Source: Flavobacteriaceae bacterium (GTDB lineage Bacteria > Bacteroidota > Bacteroidia > Flavobacteriales > Flavobacteriaceae). Taken from it: a stretch of 64,000 nt of DNA. The stretch is from contig CP046177.1 in the NCBI GenBank assembly GCA_014075215.1, positions 4,030,501 through 4,094,500 of the forward strand, written 5' to 3'. Below the pieces are notes generated by a model that ran no database searches, was not told where the DNA came from, and saw only the letters and a list, made by a program, of their open reading frames with translations. How positions within the stretch are numbered: the first letter of the stretch is position 1; every line of letters starts with the position of its first letter. Made by a program: the position numbers and the translations under genes. This document shows, piece by piece, positions 63,730 to 64,000 of this stretch.

Positions 63730-64000
63730 TGAGCATGAGTAACTACTCAAGAATAATAGCAGGTTGTATGTCATGGGGAAACTGGGGGAAACAACTTTCT
63801 CTCCAAGAAATGATTATTCAGTTACAATCGACTCTTGATGTAGGGATAACCACATTTGATCATGCCGATATTTATGGTGATTATAGTACGGAAACTCAAT
63901 TTGGACAGGCTTTTGCAAAAAGTGGAGTTCAACGGGAGCGTATTCAGATCATTTCAAAATGTGGAATACAATATGTAGGGAAAGCCAGAGATAACAAAAT
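63730..64000 (+). CDS. Aldo/keto reductase, 5' part (cut by the window end)
   Basis: Starts MSMSNYSRIIAGCMSWGNWG (ATG at 63730 or 63736) and continues VGITTFDHADIYGDYSTETQ, with the catalytic Asp-Tyr of the tetrad, and IISKCGIQYV with the Lys. Resembles the YdhF-type reductases. The His and the C-terminal half lie outside the window. Confidence 0.85.

Overview
The window is an AT-rich chromosomal segment from a marine-type member of the Bacteroidota, class Flavobacteriia. Evidence for this is a complete Bat aerotolerance operon in the flavobacterial order, a giant surface protein with a type IX secretion C-terminal domain, a folK-deoxynucleoside kinase fusion, several TAnnTTTG (Bacteroidota sigma factor) promoter elements, and the IS families present (ISAon1, ISKra4, IS1595, IS110, IS4, IS3). 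I saw no rRNA, tRNA or CRISPR array.

Layout. 296-8993: moxR, DUF58, a BatD-like membrane protein, batA, batB, batC, batD and batE, with a small four-helix-bundle gene wedged between batA and batB inside an 18-bp perfect inverted repeat. 9039-12648: a small secreted protein, beta carbonic anhydrase, a DUF2490 protein and a SulP transporter, which look like an inorganic-carbon module. 12658-23068: molybdenum-cofactor genes (moaE, moeB/thiF-rhodanese, mobA-like, moaC, moeA), split by an IS-broken gene and a restriction-modification pair (HEAT-repeat methyltransferase plus a CfrBI-like nuclease). 23177-25535: aldo/keto reductase and phosphoglycerate kinase. 25594-31317: an IS1595 copy, a di-haem cytochrome c peroxidase split by IS110, a decayed surface-protein gene and a second type of IS1595 element. 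31370-39899: housekeeping genes rseP, SCO, patatin, folK-dNK, pnp and rpsO, with small non-autonomous repeats between them. 40021-45816: a nested pile of elements, in which a group II intron sits in an IS4 remnant, is hit by ISKra4, and is truncated by an ISAon1-like element that is itself hit by another ISAon1-like element. 45966-50651: the giant type IX secreted repeat protein. 50909-56094: pabB-like gene and an outer-membrane-type gene broken by both IS3 and ISKra4. 56206-64000: lpd, a frameshifted haem-binding protein, a frameshifted glycosyltransferase, another IS1595 copy, holB, two lipoproteins and the start of an aldo/keto reductase.

The dominant theme is recent and continuing transposition. 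At least nine IS copies, one intron remnant and three families of short inverted-repeat elements are present. Several insertions can be undone on paper, restoring reading frames exactly. The two IS110 copies are the most informative: both reconstructed target sites reduce to CCGGGG, and a hairpin upstream of the transposase carries sequence matching both element ends, as expected for a bridge (guide) RNA. Many of the remaining genes are ordinary flavobacterial housekeeping genes.
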